From: Eucalyptus grandis
Lineage: Eukaryota; Streptophyta; Magnoliopsida; Myrtales; Myrtaceae
Direction: 5' to 3'
DNA: 64,000 bases
Assembly (NCBI RefSeq): GCF_016545825.1
Contig: NC_052614.1
Coordinates: 40,332,072-40,396,071, forward strand
In this document: piece after piece, positions 11,561-24,282 of the stretch
How the letters are laid out: every line of letters starts with the position of its first letter
Numbering within the stretch: position 1 is the first letter of the stretch
Notes under the pieces: model-generated
What the model saw: the letters and a program-made list of their open reading frames with translations, nothing else
Databases searched by the model: none
What the model was told of the DNA's origin: nothing
Program-made: the position numbers and the translations under genes

Positions 11561-12685
11561 TCTCGCTTGGTTTGATTTCGAGTTTTCAGATGCTATTTCA
11601 TTCCGGCTATCTTCTGATGTTTTAATTGAGCGGCTTTACTTTGAACTTTCATGCATGATAGATCCCATAGTTGTATGTCACAATTCTTATAATACAAACC
11701 AGGATGAATTTGTGTTGGACCTATTAGGAACACATACACACCAACTTTACCGTGGGAATTGATTTTGACAGTCTTGATCTGCTTTTCCATATTCACACTG
11801 ATTCGGCACATAGGTCGAGAACTATTACATCACCATAGTGGCTGGAGTGTTGACCACAGATTTCTAGTTATAAGGTCCAAGGGTTGGTCCATGAATGTTT
11901 AATTTCTATTCCAATGACTCCTAAGTAATGCTATACTTCACCATTTTACCAGTTTTTATTGATATGCCACAAGGACCCCAAAGGTTAGCAGTATTGTTGT
12001 GTTACCAATACATTTCCTTTCAAGTGAAGAGGGCAAAGGTTTTTACGTCACCACCACCTTTTGAAGTACTCTTTATACAACAGCAATACAACTAGCTTGT
12101 AAGCTGTTAAACGTACATTTTATACAAGTCTAAAGAAAGCGGATTTCTTTCTTGTTGTCACATTCAAATGGCATTTTCAATCAATCTTTATGGCTTACTT
12201 TAAACTCGAGATCATTTCTACTCATTCGTTGATTAAATCTATTTGACTTGTAAGGTTACAAGCAAAACCTATCAAACATCAAACTAAAAATTACAACTTT
12301 CAAGTTCCTCTTGCCCAATTCTTTTTAAAATCAATTTAAACCAAGCACAAAACTATGTGATGCTCCGACATGGAAATTGGCTAAATGACTTATCTTTAAA
12401 CGACGTAACTATATTTGGAATGACTGCATTTCAGAGGAAGAAAAGAGTAGAAGCGAATGAAATGTGAGTCTATATATATAATTTTCTTAAGGATTTGCTG
12501 AATCAAACTATTCCAATTTTTCCACTCTTAATTAAGTATATGTGGTTGAATTGAACAAAATGTCTTTTAATAATAAAAAAATCATTCAAAGAAATATATT
12601 TTATTCTTCGTTGATGAGTTTTGTTAAATTACATAAATCATATCATTTCTTCATTCTTAATTAGATAAATTCAATTGAGTTAAAC
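11561..12685. other. No recognisable feature
   Basis: AT-rich sequence with scattered short ORFs and no protein-like frame, no RNA gene and no clear repeat. Confidence 0.5.
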
Positions 12686-12694
12686 AAAAATATC

Positions 12695-13790
12695 GAGATT
12701 GGGACACCGAGTGCCATTAACTTAAGATGGAGGGACATTTAAGTGCCATAACTTTTAAGTGCCATAACTTTTTAAAATGGTACAATTTGAGTGCCAATAT
12801 CGGAGTAAATGGGACACTTAAGTGACATTCCAGTTTAAAATCCGCCAAATGGCTGACATGGCCATTTTCCGGCGAGTTTGGTTCAAACGGCGCCGTTTGC
12901 ACGACGTGGCGAAGAAAATGCAAAAACGACGCCGTTTCGTGTCTACATGTAAATAATAATATAAAAATTAATTAAATTAATTAAAATTAATTTTATTTAA
13001 ATATTAAAAATTAAAAATTAAGAAAAATTTTAAAATTTTAAAATTAAGAAAATTTAAAATTTTAAAAAAAAAATTCTTGAAAAAAGGGGGGAGGGAGGTC
13101 GAAGGGGCGGCTGAGGGCTGAGCCTCGCTCGCCGCCCGCCGTCACGGAAGGGCCGGAGACCGAGGGGGAGGGCCGTCGGGGGTCGCTGCCCCGGTCGACC
13201 GACGGGGAGGGCCGCGAGCCCGCGGATCGCGGCGAGGGCAGCGACCCGCTCGCCGATTGCCGGCGGCGAAGGGCCCACGAGCCTCTGCCCAGGATTTGGG
13301 GCGAGGGTCGTGGCTTCGCGATCCGGCGAGGGTCGCAGCCCCGCCGCGATCCGGCGAGGGTCGCACTGCTGCGATCCGGCGAGGGCTCGCAGCGGCTCAC
13401 CGCTGCCGGGCCGGGGGCTTCCGCGACCCCGCCGACCCTCCTCCGTCGCCGGTCCTTCCCGGCGATGGCAAGGAGGCGGCGGGCGGCGGCGAGGGCTCAC
13501 TCACCCGCCCCTTCGACCTCCCCCCCTTTTTTTTTTTTAAATTTTTTTTAAAATTTCTTGAATATTTTAAATAAAATTAATTTAAATCTAATTTAATTAA
13601 TTTTTATATTATTATTTATACGTAGACACGAAACGGCGTCGTTGCATTTTCCGCCACGCGGCCGTGAAACGACGCCATTTGGACCAAACTTTGCCGGAAA
13701 GTCGCCACGTCGCCCGTTTACCGGATTTTCGCCTATATAAGCACCTTATGTCCCTCCGTGCCAGTTATGGCACTTACATGGTACTTCGCC
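12695..13790. mobile_element. Foldback DNA transposon, 1.1 kb, 9-bp target duplication
   Basis: Long inverted repeat: the left arm from 12695 pairs with the right arm ending at 13790. Shared blocks include gtgccataact, acgacgccgtttcgtgtcta, an AT-rich stretch of about 100 bp, and gaggtcgaaggggcgg at the edge of a GC-rich core (13090-13525). A perfect 9-bp direct repeat, aaaaatatc, flanks it at 12686-12694 and 13791-13799. A 9-bp duplication plus long inverted repeats is typical of Mutator-like elements. There is no transposase, so it is non-autonomous. ORFs in the GC core are by-products. Confidence 0.85.
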
Positions 13791-13799
13791 AAAAATATC

Positions 13800-15470
13800 A
13801 CTTAAAAAGAATTAAGATATTTTTCGTTTATCTTTCTTGAAAATATAACCCTAACAAGATATGGAACTTGTGGATTGTAAATCAATAACAAATATTGTCG
13901 GCTCCCACTATTAAAAAAACAATTACCTTAAATTTAGGATGGGCTATTGAGTTTGGGTTCCTTTCGCTAGATTTGGTGCTGGGCCCTGAATTATCGAAAA
14001 AAAAAATAAAAGGAAAAAAAGGAGGCAATTCATAAACTAGGTAGAAATTTGAAAAGTTGAACTTGTTGAATGTTGATATTTCCTCCTGTAGCACACATCC
14101 ATGCGGACAAAACCCAAGCACACGGTACCACGGAAGAAAAATGAGATGAAGGCCTAAATATGTTGCGAAATGGGCCTTTACTTTGTAGGAACTACAAAAA
14201 GGCTCATGAAGTCCGTGTCTTTATCAGGAAGGTCCCATTCATAATATGTTGCAGAACAGCTTCTTCTTTTAAGATTAAAAACGAAATTTTTTTAAAAATT
14301 CAAAAAAAAACTCAAAAATCTTGGAAAATTCAAAATTCATAAAAACAATAGAAAATCCCTAAAAGTTATAATTCCTTGAAAAATCTTTAAATAGTTTGTT
14401 TGGGCAGTCTTCTCTAACATTGTGGGAAAATCATTAAAAAAATGCATAAAAAAAAATTAAAAGCTCATTAAACTCTATCTTAGGGTTTCAATTGTCTATA
14501 AGGACAATCACCTTTGTTCATGTACTACATTGATTTTGGCTTTCCTTTAGTCTAGTTAGAATTAGTATTTATCTTTTTTTCTTAATATTAGGTATTTGTT
14601 ATTCGATGCAATTATTTAATGTTTTCTTAATTACTATTTGTTATGTTAATGATTGCACACTCCGCATGATTACCTTACACGTTATTAGATAGATATAGAA
14701 TCAATTCAGATTACTTGATAAAAATATTTTAATGAAATGAATAAGATTAGGTACCGAAATGGCAATAATTAGTTAATTAGTAATCAAATCCCCGACCCTA
14801 GATTTTTTTGGTTATGTAGAAGTGAAGTACGCTTCACACTTCACTTGGTTCTAGTCGACCATAATGGGCTAGTGGTAACTCCTTTGTTAAAATTTGCATA
14901 GGCTTAATTGATTAAAATTTTGAACTTTCGATGTCCCGCAAGGTATAGACTTGGGAGAGTTTGCATCTAAATCATGAGTCATAGGCCAGTTCTTAGGCAA
15001 TACCCTAAACCTAACTCTCTCTCTCCCCCAAGGATTAGGTCATGACACTCTTTATTTTCTTTCATACACGCAACTTTAACACATTTAAAGTGAAATCCAA
15101 GAGAGAAATTGAGTGAACTTATTTCTCTATGGCTTTGGTGTGTGTATTTTGAAGGTATATTTGTTCTAAACCCAGAAACAATAATAGTAGGGGCAAATAA
15201 TACCTTGAAAATAATGATCATCATCACGTATCAAAATATTAAGGTTCTATTTCTACTTCTCTATTTTCATCCACAATCAAATTTCCCCAACAATTTACAC
15301 TAGTTTATCATCGTGATAGAACTCCTTAATTGTCAAAATAAACTAGAATCATTATGTCAAGGGTTTAAGGCAATCACCAGTGACCAAGCCTTCGCTACTC
15401 ACACTTGTCGGCTTACCACTTCGCATCAATATGGGGCTGATCCCAAGGTAATCCCTTCCGTGCTATCTTC
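13800..15470. other. No recognisable gene
   Basis: AT-rich sequence with several A-runs near 14280-14460. Open frames here are short and unlike proteins. Nothing else is seen. Confidence 0.5.
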
Positions 15471-15479
15471 TTTTAAATG

Positions 15480-16139
15480 GGGAAAGTGTCAAAGAAGTCC
15501 TAAACCTTGTATTTATATCATTTAGTCATAAACCTTTTACTAGTGCCAATTAGTCCTAACATTTTCACTTTATACCAATTCAATATTTTTGACTATTTTG
15601 CCAGATTTTCCAACTAGGCACGGTTGGAAAGCTGGCGTGGCATGATTAGCGTGACGCTGACAATTTTTAATAATATTTTAATATTTTTTGAAATTTTATT
15701 TTTATTTTATTTCTTTTCTTTCTCCTCTCTCCTCCTCTAGCCGACGCTGTGCCTCGGTGACCAACCAAAGAGGTGATGGCTGCGAGGCTTGCCATGGCCG
15801 ACAAGGCTTAACCTTCACCACCCAAGCACAAGGCCACCCTCGTGGCTTGGGCAACCTCGCCAAAGACCGGTCGCTGAGGCCCGGCACCAGATGGAGGAAG
15901 GAGGAGGAGAAATAAAAAAGAAAAATAAAATAAAACAAAATTCAAAGTTCAAAAAGTATTAAAATATTAATAAAAGCTGTCCACGTTGGCGCCAATCGTG
16001 CCACACATTGACTAGTGCCTAGTTAGCAAAATTCGCCAAAATTAGTCGGAAATGACTAAATTGACACAAAGTTTCAAAATGCTTGGTGACTAAATTGGCA
16101 CAATGCAAAGATTTAGGAGTTCTTGACACTTTTTCCTCT
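15480..16139. mobile_element. Mutator-like MITE/foldback, 660 bp, 9-bp target duplication
   Basis: The ends are inverted copies: the left begins gggaaagtgtcaaagaagtc and the right end reads, on the minus strand, aggaaaaagtgtcaagaact. The arms remain alignable for about 230 bp, and the core is GC-rich (15740-15890) between a CT-rich and a GA-rich tract. The perfect 9-bp repeat ttttaaatg flanks it at 15471-15479 and 16140-16148. It has no coding capacity. Confidence 0.85.
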
Positions 16140-16475
16140 TTTTAAATGTACTCAATTTCCCAGCGGCATATGTTGCGATGTCTAACAAAAGGAGTAAGTC
16201 AAGCACTTGTCACAAAAAAATAGGAAGCGATGGCACTTAGATTTGAGGACTTTATTTATAGCACAAAGGCCCATTACCATTGGATTCATGATTGTCATTC
16301 CTCTTAATTTTTAGTTCAATTGGGCTCGATTTCTTTGTCCAAAACCAACGTCGATCGAACTCAATAAGGAAGGAAATTCCTATAAATTTGAGAAACATAT
16401 TATTTATCTATTCTCATATCGACAAATATCAAGTCGAATGATCTTGTTTATTTGTTTGTAACGGGTTAACGGCTT

Positions 16476-18705
16476 TGTGACAGTCTGATTTTCCACTTTG
16501 TTTTCAATGGAATAAATCGAGCTTTAACGACGTGTTTATAGTGCTATTCTCTGATGATTACTCATGAGATATACTAGACTAGTTGGAGAAGGTAAAGGAT
16601 TTTAGTAAGATGCTGAGAATTATCAAATCTGACTACTCATCATGTTAGTTCGCAAGAGTCATGACACAAGCCGGTATCTATCAAATAGAAATAGGTCAGA
16701 GGTAAATACTAACACAGATTCCACTTAATTACAAAAAAAATTATTGTCAATCGACACTAAACCATTTAATGCTTTGGTATTTTCAGGCCTCAGAATGAAA
16801 ACTCAGATTTTTACACAATCGAGAGTTCAATGAGCCAAGATGACACATCAGGCTGGAAATAATCGACCACGAAGTTCATTGCACCGAAAATTCCAAAACT
16901 ACCTAATAGTTTAGGGCCGCTGAAACCACGTTGACTGAATTTAACCGCGAAATTTATTCTGATTTCAGAAATTGAGAACTTTCATGTATCAATAATAACC
17001 TAGAGATATTGTTACATCTTTTCAAAATTTATTGATGACGAAAATTGTTTGTGAAAATGCAAGAGTGGCAAATTAAAAGAATAACTAAATGTCATATTTT
17101 AAATAGGTTTTTGGGCCTTTAAGGTGGAACATTTGGAGAAAGAATTATAAGGACTTAAATGAGGAATTGTCTTATTAACTAAGATTGTGAAATGGGAAAG
17201 TGGAAAAGGAAAAGCTTCTAGAAATGAGGTAAATTTGTATGAAGGCCTAAGGCATGAGATTTCATCGACATATGAATTTCATTCAAGAGATAAACATGTG
17301 CAGTCGGGCGAGCCTCAGGAGTGGGATAAGAACCACTTTTTTCCATGGAAAAAAAGGACCATGCTTGTGGAATTTAGGAAATGTCCACCCTAGTTCTTTT
17401 TCCGTTTTTTCCTCTCACCCCCCATCCATGCATCTTCTTTCCTAGATACCGCGATTAATTACATTCTCTTTCTTTTCTTTCTTTTTTTTCTTTTCCTTCC
17501 TTTTTCAATAAATATTAAAGCCTTGTTTTCTTTTCTTTACGCTAGATATTTGCCTCTTCGTTTCCCTGACGACAAAACCATCAACCAAGAAAACAGAGGA
17601 AGGCGTTGTTTTGTCGTCTAAGGGGAAACTGGGGAGCTTGAATATCCTAGCGTAAAGAAGAAGAAACAAGGCTTTTTGTGGTCATGAAAAGGAAAGGAAA
17701 GAAAGAGAATGGAGTGTCGCACGTATCTAGGGGAAAGAAGATGCACGGATGAAAGCATAAAAAGGAAAAGAACTAAGGTGACCACTTCTATATTCCAAAG
17801 ATCATTCTTTTTTTCCACAAAATTGGTTCATTCATTTCATGAGCTTCACCTCGCTGAAGACATTTATCTCTTCCAAATGAACTCAAATGTCGATGAAATC
17901 TCACTTGCGCCTTCATACGAATTTACCTCATTTCTAAGCCATTTTTCCACTTTCTCATTTCACAATCTTAGTTAATAAGGACAATTCTCATTTAAGTCCT
18001 TGTAATTCCTTCTTCAAATGTTTCACCTTAAAGGCCCAAAATCTTATTTAAAATATGGCTTCTTTCCGTTATTATTTTAATTTGCCGCTCTTGCATTTTT
18101 TACAAACAATTCCCGTCATCAATAAATTTGAAAAGATGCAACAATATCCCTGGATTAATTGTGATACATGAGAGTTCTCAATTTAAATTCAGAATAAATT
18201 TCAGAAGTTAAATTCACCAAACGTATTTCAAATAAGCAACCTAAACTATCGGGTAGTTTTTGGGAATTTTCAACAGATGGCCGTGGTCGATTATTTCGAG
18301 CCACTATGTACATCTTCACTCATTGATGACTCTCGGTTATCGTGGAAAATCTTGAGGTCTCATTTACGGCACAAGGTACCAAAACGACAGAAAAATTGGT
18401 TTAGTGTCGATTGACGAGAATTTTTTTGTATTATGAATCACCCATGCTTAATTATTTACCTCGCCGAATCGACCTATTTTCGGCTCCCGATAGATTTTCG
18501 ACAAAGTTTCGCAATGACTTGGCGCATTAACACGGTCGAGTAGTCGATTCCTAGTCAATTCTCAAACTTTTTGCACTAAAATCCCTTATCGACTTCCCAA
18601 CTAACCTAATTATCTCATGAGTAATCGCCTCGTAGAATAGCACTATAGACATGTCGATAAAATGATTTATTCCATTGAAAACGAAGTTGAAAATCGACCG
18701 TCACA
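16476..18705. repeat. 2.2-kb palindrome of two head-to-head LTR halves
   Basis: The left arm (16476 to about 17590) and right arm (about 17600 to 18705) are diverged reverse complements along nearly their whole length. The outer ends read tgtgacagtctgattttcc on the left and aaaatcgaccgtcaca on the right, i.e. TG...CA like LTR ends. The right arm matches the 3' part of the LTR at 51231-53409 block by block (for example gggtagttttt, cgagccactatgtacatctt, ctcatgagtaatcg). It is therefore most likely two inverted LTR fragments or a foldback element derived from them. Open frames inside (for example 17187-17393 and 17709-17975) are mirror images of each other, not genes. Confidence 0.75.
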
Positions 18706-18879
18706 TGCTTAAAGCATTTTGGTTGTTTGAACATCTATTCCAATGAAAAAATGAATATTAGAAAGCTTCAAGCAATGCATCTTTTAAGCATCTAAGTTAC
18801 AAGGCTGTTTAATTGCTTTTTAAAAGCTAAAGGCAATATCTTGCTTTTTCGGTCAAATTTAAAATATCATTCAAATTTC

Positions 18880-19345
18880 AGAAAATTATGATAAATTTAT
18901 ATGAATTTATATATTCGGTATTGGTATATTGTCGGAAAATTTGAATGTTTCAGGTTAAGAAAAGGTAAACGTGCGTCCATCATAAAATTTAGAGGAAGTA
19001 AGAACCAAAATAAAATATCTATTCATGATTTTTATTAATCTGCATGATCCTCGATGGGCATTACACTTGTTCATAAATTGAGATTCAAGGAGTTGGTTAA
19101 GTAATTGTGCTGGTGCTGACTAACTTTTGAATATGCAAGTGCTTATGAAACATTATCTATTTATTAATTCAGTTTATGAAGGTAATCAACAGGGTTGCAA
19201 ATGTTAATGAAAATAATAGAGAAGAAATTGACGTCAAAGTTTCATTTTTCTTAATCATGGCTACTTTGCACCATGAGGCAAAATCAGGAAGTCCCACGGT
19301 TTCTTAATTTTTTGTCCGAAATGGTCTAAATTCAATTTTCAAAAT
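18880..19345 (+). pseudogene. Remnant of a receptor-kinase upstream region
   Basis: Aligns, with many changes, to the upstream part of the tandem units at 27965-31478. Shared landmarks in the same order are gaatttatatat, agattcaag, tttattaatt, agaagaaattgac, tcaaagtt, cttaatcatg and tttttgtccgaaatggt. It carries no coding sequence itself. It probably belongs with the coding fragment at 22560-23490, the two now being separated by 3.2 kb that includes a MITE. Confidence 0.6.
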
Positions 19346-19416
19346 TGTCAAATTTAACCCTAATCCCCAAAATCTCTAAAATAGACCCAAACTCCCAAAC
19401 TTTCCAATTAAACTAA

Positions 19417-20247
19417 GGGGTATTTGTTTTACGTAAAACTCAATGATAAAATAATATGGTTAGTCTTCCTTTATTAGGCGATACATGATTGAAAAACTTT
19501 TTTGATGTTTGAATCTCATTGGAAAATGATTTTGGTCTTTTGACTTTATTTCAGATAAAAATCAAATTTTATAATAAATTTTATTGTTTTCTATTTTAAA
19601 CTTGAATTTTTAATTTTTTTAATTTTTTTAAAAATCTAATTTTAATTTAATTTATTTTCTTCCTTTTTCTTTTTACAACTTCCTATGTTTGACCGATTGG
19701 CAAGCCTAGCTCCCCACCATTGGGCAAGCTGCGAGTCAGCTTGTCAGATCGGGCGAGTTGTAAACTCGCCTCAATGGCTCAACCTCGTTGGGCTCGTCAA
19801 GACTCGGCCGAGCCTCGAGCTTGCCAACTCATGTCATTGGTCAATCGCTAGTCTGCCAATTGTCGTCGAGGCACAAGGGCTAGCAGTAGAAGAAGAAGGG
19901 GAAAGGAAAAGAAAGAAAAGAAAAAAAGAAAAATAAAGAAAAAGAAAGAAAATTAATTAATATAACAATAAATTGATATTTTTTAAATTAAAAAATTATT
20001 TTTTTTAAAATTATTTTTATATGAATGAAAGTTTCATTGATGGGACCTCAATACTAAGAAAATATTTGGGAAAACATTTCTTGTTCTTTGAAAGGAGAAA
20101 TCATTTTCTTGAATTTAAATTTTGTAGAAAAATCTTTTATGTTGACTAAAAATATTTTCCATTGACTTATTTTTCTAACCAAACCAAATGCAGGAAAATG
20201 AGGAAAAATATATTTTCCAAAATATATTTTACGAAACAAATGGATCC
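19417..20247. mobile_element. hAT-like MITE, about 830 bp
   Basis: The terminal inverted repeats are approximate: left ggggtatttgttttacgtaa, right (minus strand) ggatccatttgtttcgtaaa. The arms are AT-rich around a GC-rich core (19690-19875), with a CT-rich tract on one side and a GA-rich tract on the other. The flanks taaactaa and taaattag could be an 8-bp target duplication with two changes, which would fit hAT. It has no transposase. The class assignment is tentative. Confidence 0.6.
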
Positions 20248-22559
20248 TAAATTAGAATCAAAATTTTGATTTGGTTTTTAAATTAACGAAGGGAGAACAG
20301 TAGCAAGTTGAAATTTCACTATCATTGAAGGACACTAGAAAAAAATCTTGAAAAAATGTTTTACCAACTCTAGAATCAAATAAGGCTCGTTCACTTAAAA
20401 GTATCAACTTAATTGGATCCACTTTTGCCCAAATTTCTTTTTGCTGCAATTCTCACCCCACTTTCTTTGTCTCATAAAAAAGCACGAACTTTTAGTTTAT
20501 GCCTAAATCTAACTCATGCGAAGTTTCTATCTAGTAATGCCATTGAAGATGTGATGACTTGGCAACTCACGGCTGTGTTGACGTGGAAGGATCACACACA
20601 ATCAGAGAGCTTCCTGTGCTTTTGACATCTTGACCGCGAGTTCAAGGTTCCATTCTCAAATCCGGTGAATCGCTTGTTTGTGCTCCGTTTATCTTTGGTT
20701 AGTCACTTCAATCCATTTTGATTTTATGGCCAAATCCAAAGTTAGATGTTCCTGTTTCCTCCTCTTGCTTGGTTTGATTCTATTTAGATTCTGACAATGG
20801 TTTCGGCAACGACATCCTAGGTCGCTATTATTAGACAAAAACTTAACAGGGATTAGAATTTTGTAACCATCCAAAAAGATCTTTTCTTCACTAGAAAAGA
20901 AATATTTGGGTTGGGCTATCACAAAAGTGCATTCCATAATTGTACCGAGCCACAATTTGTGCTTTAAAGGGATTTGGGCCTATCAAATAACTAGAAAAGA
21001 CAAAAACTATCAAGAAATGTCACCTGCCGACTCTCAACAAAAACATTTTAAAAGGTGAAAAAAGGTAAGAACAATAGTGGACTCAGCCACATCACCCTTT
21101 TATTTTTTTCCTGTTGTGCTAAATTTTATGTACCCTTTGGATGATTATTTTCTTCTTCAAGTGAATGATGTGTCACACAGTATCATCCCTTCAGCGTCCA
21201 AAACACGTTCGTCTTGCCGGCCACTTTCAGGATAGGTCAAGTCTTATCCTGTAGATAGGGTAAGGAGATGGCGAACACATGAGTACACGAAATCGAAGGA
21301 GCAAAGCTTCACTTTTGCTTTTGTCGCCATCCTTGATAATCAGCGCCATCCAAGATAAAATATCTGTGCTAGGTTTAATATTGATTTATCAGATGAATTA
21401 TGATCTACGAATATTCCTGCCATGTTCAAAGACACCCTCTTTACTTGCTACAGTTAAACTCCACCTTAGGCCTGTGAATTTGCTTATATTTCCCAACTAG
21501 ATCCTTAAACCTTCAATTTGTTGAATTTGCATATATTGCTTATTTAAAATTCATGCATAAAGCTAGGGAACTTGATGAACTAATGTGAATGGGTGTAAGT
21601 CCCGCTTAATCAAGTTCCTTACACTTAATCGGGTTAATTTGAGCTAGTGCAACTAGTAAGATAAATTTTCTGATGAAATCTTCTCAAATTGAGCGCATGC
21701 AACTCTTTCCTTGTTTTTGTTTTCCATATTTCTTCCTTCCCATGTGATTGTCCCCGGTGGGTTGTTCATCTTATAGCGATACTATTTTCTATGTCACATT
21801 CTTAACGGCTGTAATGGAAATATCCAATTTACTTGATTTGGACTGCAGAGGACTTGATTGAAGAGGTGATTAGGCACAGCAAAAGTTCAAGGACTCGATA
21901 AGAAAAATAGACAAGCTCAGGGACCAAAAATGAAATTCTTAACTATTTCCATGCACTCATTCATTCCTCCAATGAGTACATTATATAAGAAAAGCCCAAA
22001 TCAGCCTAAAGAAATCAATTTCCGGTTTCAAGCCACACCATATGGTTCTCTTACCATAATAAAATTCAGCGTAATCCAACTTTCTTTCTTTTTATAGAAG
22101 CAATCAATAATGCAATTTCCTCAAACTTACCAAATGGAAGTATCGTATTCATTTAGTAATAAAACGAACATCAAAGCATTCTTTCAAACGTCTTAATACC
22201 ATTAACCACGTGAATATGATTTCACACCTTGATCTACTGGCAACACCACATGTATCCAGTTATCCACAGTGTAATTTCCACAGTAAAGTCATGAACAGTT
22301 CTTTTGTTCCAAAAATCTCTTATATTTCATTACCTTTAATTTTGCTTATGGAATGTAATCACATTGATGGCAGTGCGAATTCATTTCTGGCCAAATTCTC
22401 CCAGCAATCCGTACTGGTTCCATGGATAATGAAATCTTCTGACCAAGTTTCATATAAATAATGCATCTTTCGACTATTAAAAAGTGATTGTCACATAAAT
22501 AATGGCAAATGATGTTTGCTTATCTTTCGGTCAAAAATAATATATAGATTCATATGACA
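20248..22559. other. No recognisable gene
   Basis: Low-complexity and unique-looking AT-rich sequence. Short open frames (for example 20413-20625 and 21279-21500) have no recognisable motif. Nothing can be supported here. Confidence 0.5.
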
Positions 22560-23490
22560 CGTAAGGCACCAGTACAAAGATTTACCGGCACATGCATGGA
22601 CATCGATTGAGGCTTCATGGGAAGATCTTCCATGTGTAAATATCTACCTTTAAACAACCGTGTAGACCTCAACAATCTCACATCCCGAAACCAAACGATC
22701 CCCAAAATCACTTGGCTTCTTCCTTATTTCTGTCGAACCAGTCTTCTACAAGCGTCTTTTACTTATCCTTGTCGTTCTTCTTCGTTAGCACCATAACCAT
22801 CTTTGTTTCCTCCAATTTATGGTGCAGGCATTTCCGCTTCTTTAGCTTCTTTCGCTAACAACCGGTAAAAGGATGAAGCAAAGGCTCTCCTGAAGTGGAA
22901 TTGTAGTCCAGAAAAACGTAGCCAAATCTCTCCTTTCTTCATGGCATGATAACAATTCACGCGACTTAATTTGTGGCACTTGCGAGTTTATGGAGCCGTC
23001 ACCTGTCTTGATCTTTCGTATCTTGGTTTAAGAGTAACTTTAGATGGTATTGACTTCAGCCTCCTAACCAATGTGGTTAGCCTCAAATTTCGCGACAAAT
23101 TGATGAGTGACTCGTGGGTCTATTCTTTCTTCTCTTGGCAAATTAGCAAGTTGACGAAGCGGAGCATACGAAAAAATGACTTTTCATCCCATTCTGCCAG
23201 AGATGGGTGACTGGAGGAGTTTAAAGATTCTTTATTTATGAGGCAACGCACTCATAGGATTATACCTTCAAAGATTCGGGGCTTGCCTTCTTACTCAAAT
23301 TAAGCTATCAACCAACAATCTCACTGACTCAATTCCCCATTTCAGAAAATTTGAGGAATTTATCTCTTCTTCACCCGATGAAAGATGCATCTTGGCCCAA
23401 TTTCTCGAGAAATAGGGAGATCAATATCAAATATTTAGATTTGTCGGATAATAATTTGGTTGGTTCAATGCCATAGCATCCCTTAAATTT
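22560..23490 (+). pseudogene. LRR receptor-like kinase 5' fragment (MIK2-like)
   Basis: Homologous to the 5' part of the kinase gene at 31325. The upstream region (agacctcaacaatctcac) matches, then a signal-peptide-like region whose start codon is lost (acttgg where the relative has catgat). Next come DEAKALLKWN, corresponding to DEVEALLNWK of the relative, and fragments of leucine-rich repeats such as PHFRKFEEF and GREIGRS. There are many stops and frameshifts, and no kinase domain follows. It would have been a plasma-membrane receptor; this is a dead 5' fragment. Confidence 0.7.
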
Positions 23491-23631
23491 GAGCGATGTA
23501 AATATAAGCTTAAATTAATTCTTGAATCATCTTTGAGGCTCCATTTCATATTTCACGCAAAATCCATTCTCATTCTAAATTGATGTCCTCTTAAGGCTAT
23601 TTCATTGCCTTGGGTAATGAGAAGATTAATC

Positions 23632-24282
23632 ATTAGGATGTGCAATCGGATCATATTTGGAATCGGATAGCCCACCTGGAAAATAGGTCGAAAACCGGTT
23701 TGGGATCCGTTCTGAAATTTAGAAACCGATTTGAACTAGTCCGATTCCCGATTTCGAGTGAATACTCACCCAGGAACCAGATTGATTGGAATGGTTTGGG
23801 AACTGGTTTTGTAAGCCTAAAACTCCAAAACCTTGCTTTTCCCATGATTTCTAATCTTACTTGCATGGCGGTTTTCTCTCGCAAACTCGCATGGCACCCT
23901 CTTCATCATCCTCTTCCTTGCTTGCTTCCCTCCCTTGTCGGCTCACAGCCGCACCATCCATCGCTATTCTCGCTTTGCCTCATGATTTATGATAATTAGT
24001 CTTGGGAATCTTTAGTTTTTGTTTAGTCAAAAGTTTATATACTTATTGATTACATGTACTTAATGTTTCAATACAAATTAGGACGTTGTTTTCTTGTGTA
24101 TTAATGTAAAATTGAAATTGTAAAATAGGTTTCAATGAAAACAAGGTCGACCCGGAATCGGATCGGAAAAACAAGATGGTTCCAAACATGGTCCATACAA
24201 ATATGATTGGGACAGTGTCCGAAAAGGGATTCGATTATAATAAAGGTACATGATCCAAATCTTGAACTTGCCCACCCTAGAC
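23632..24282. mobile_element. Possible short inverted-repeat element (hAT-like)
   Basis: The left end reads taggatgtgcaatcggat and the right end on the minus strand tagggtgggcaagttcaaga, with related gga/atcggat motifs inside both ends. This resembles hAT-type MITEs whose ends start YAGGG-TGGGCAA. No clean target duplication is seen. The 119-codon frame at 23640-23999 has no recognisable domain. Confidence 0.4.

Noticed and set aside
13054..13574. ORFs up to 148 aa in both directions
   Set aside because: They occupy the GC-rich core of the foldback element; composition keeps all frames open.
17187..17975. Pairs of ORFs resembling each other on opposite strands
   Set aside because: They are mirror images produced by the 2.2-kb palindrome.
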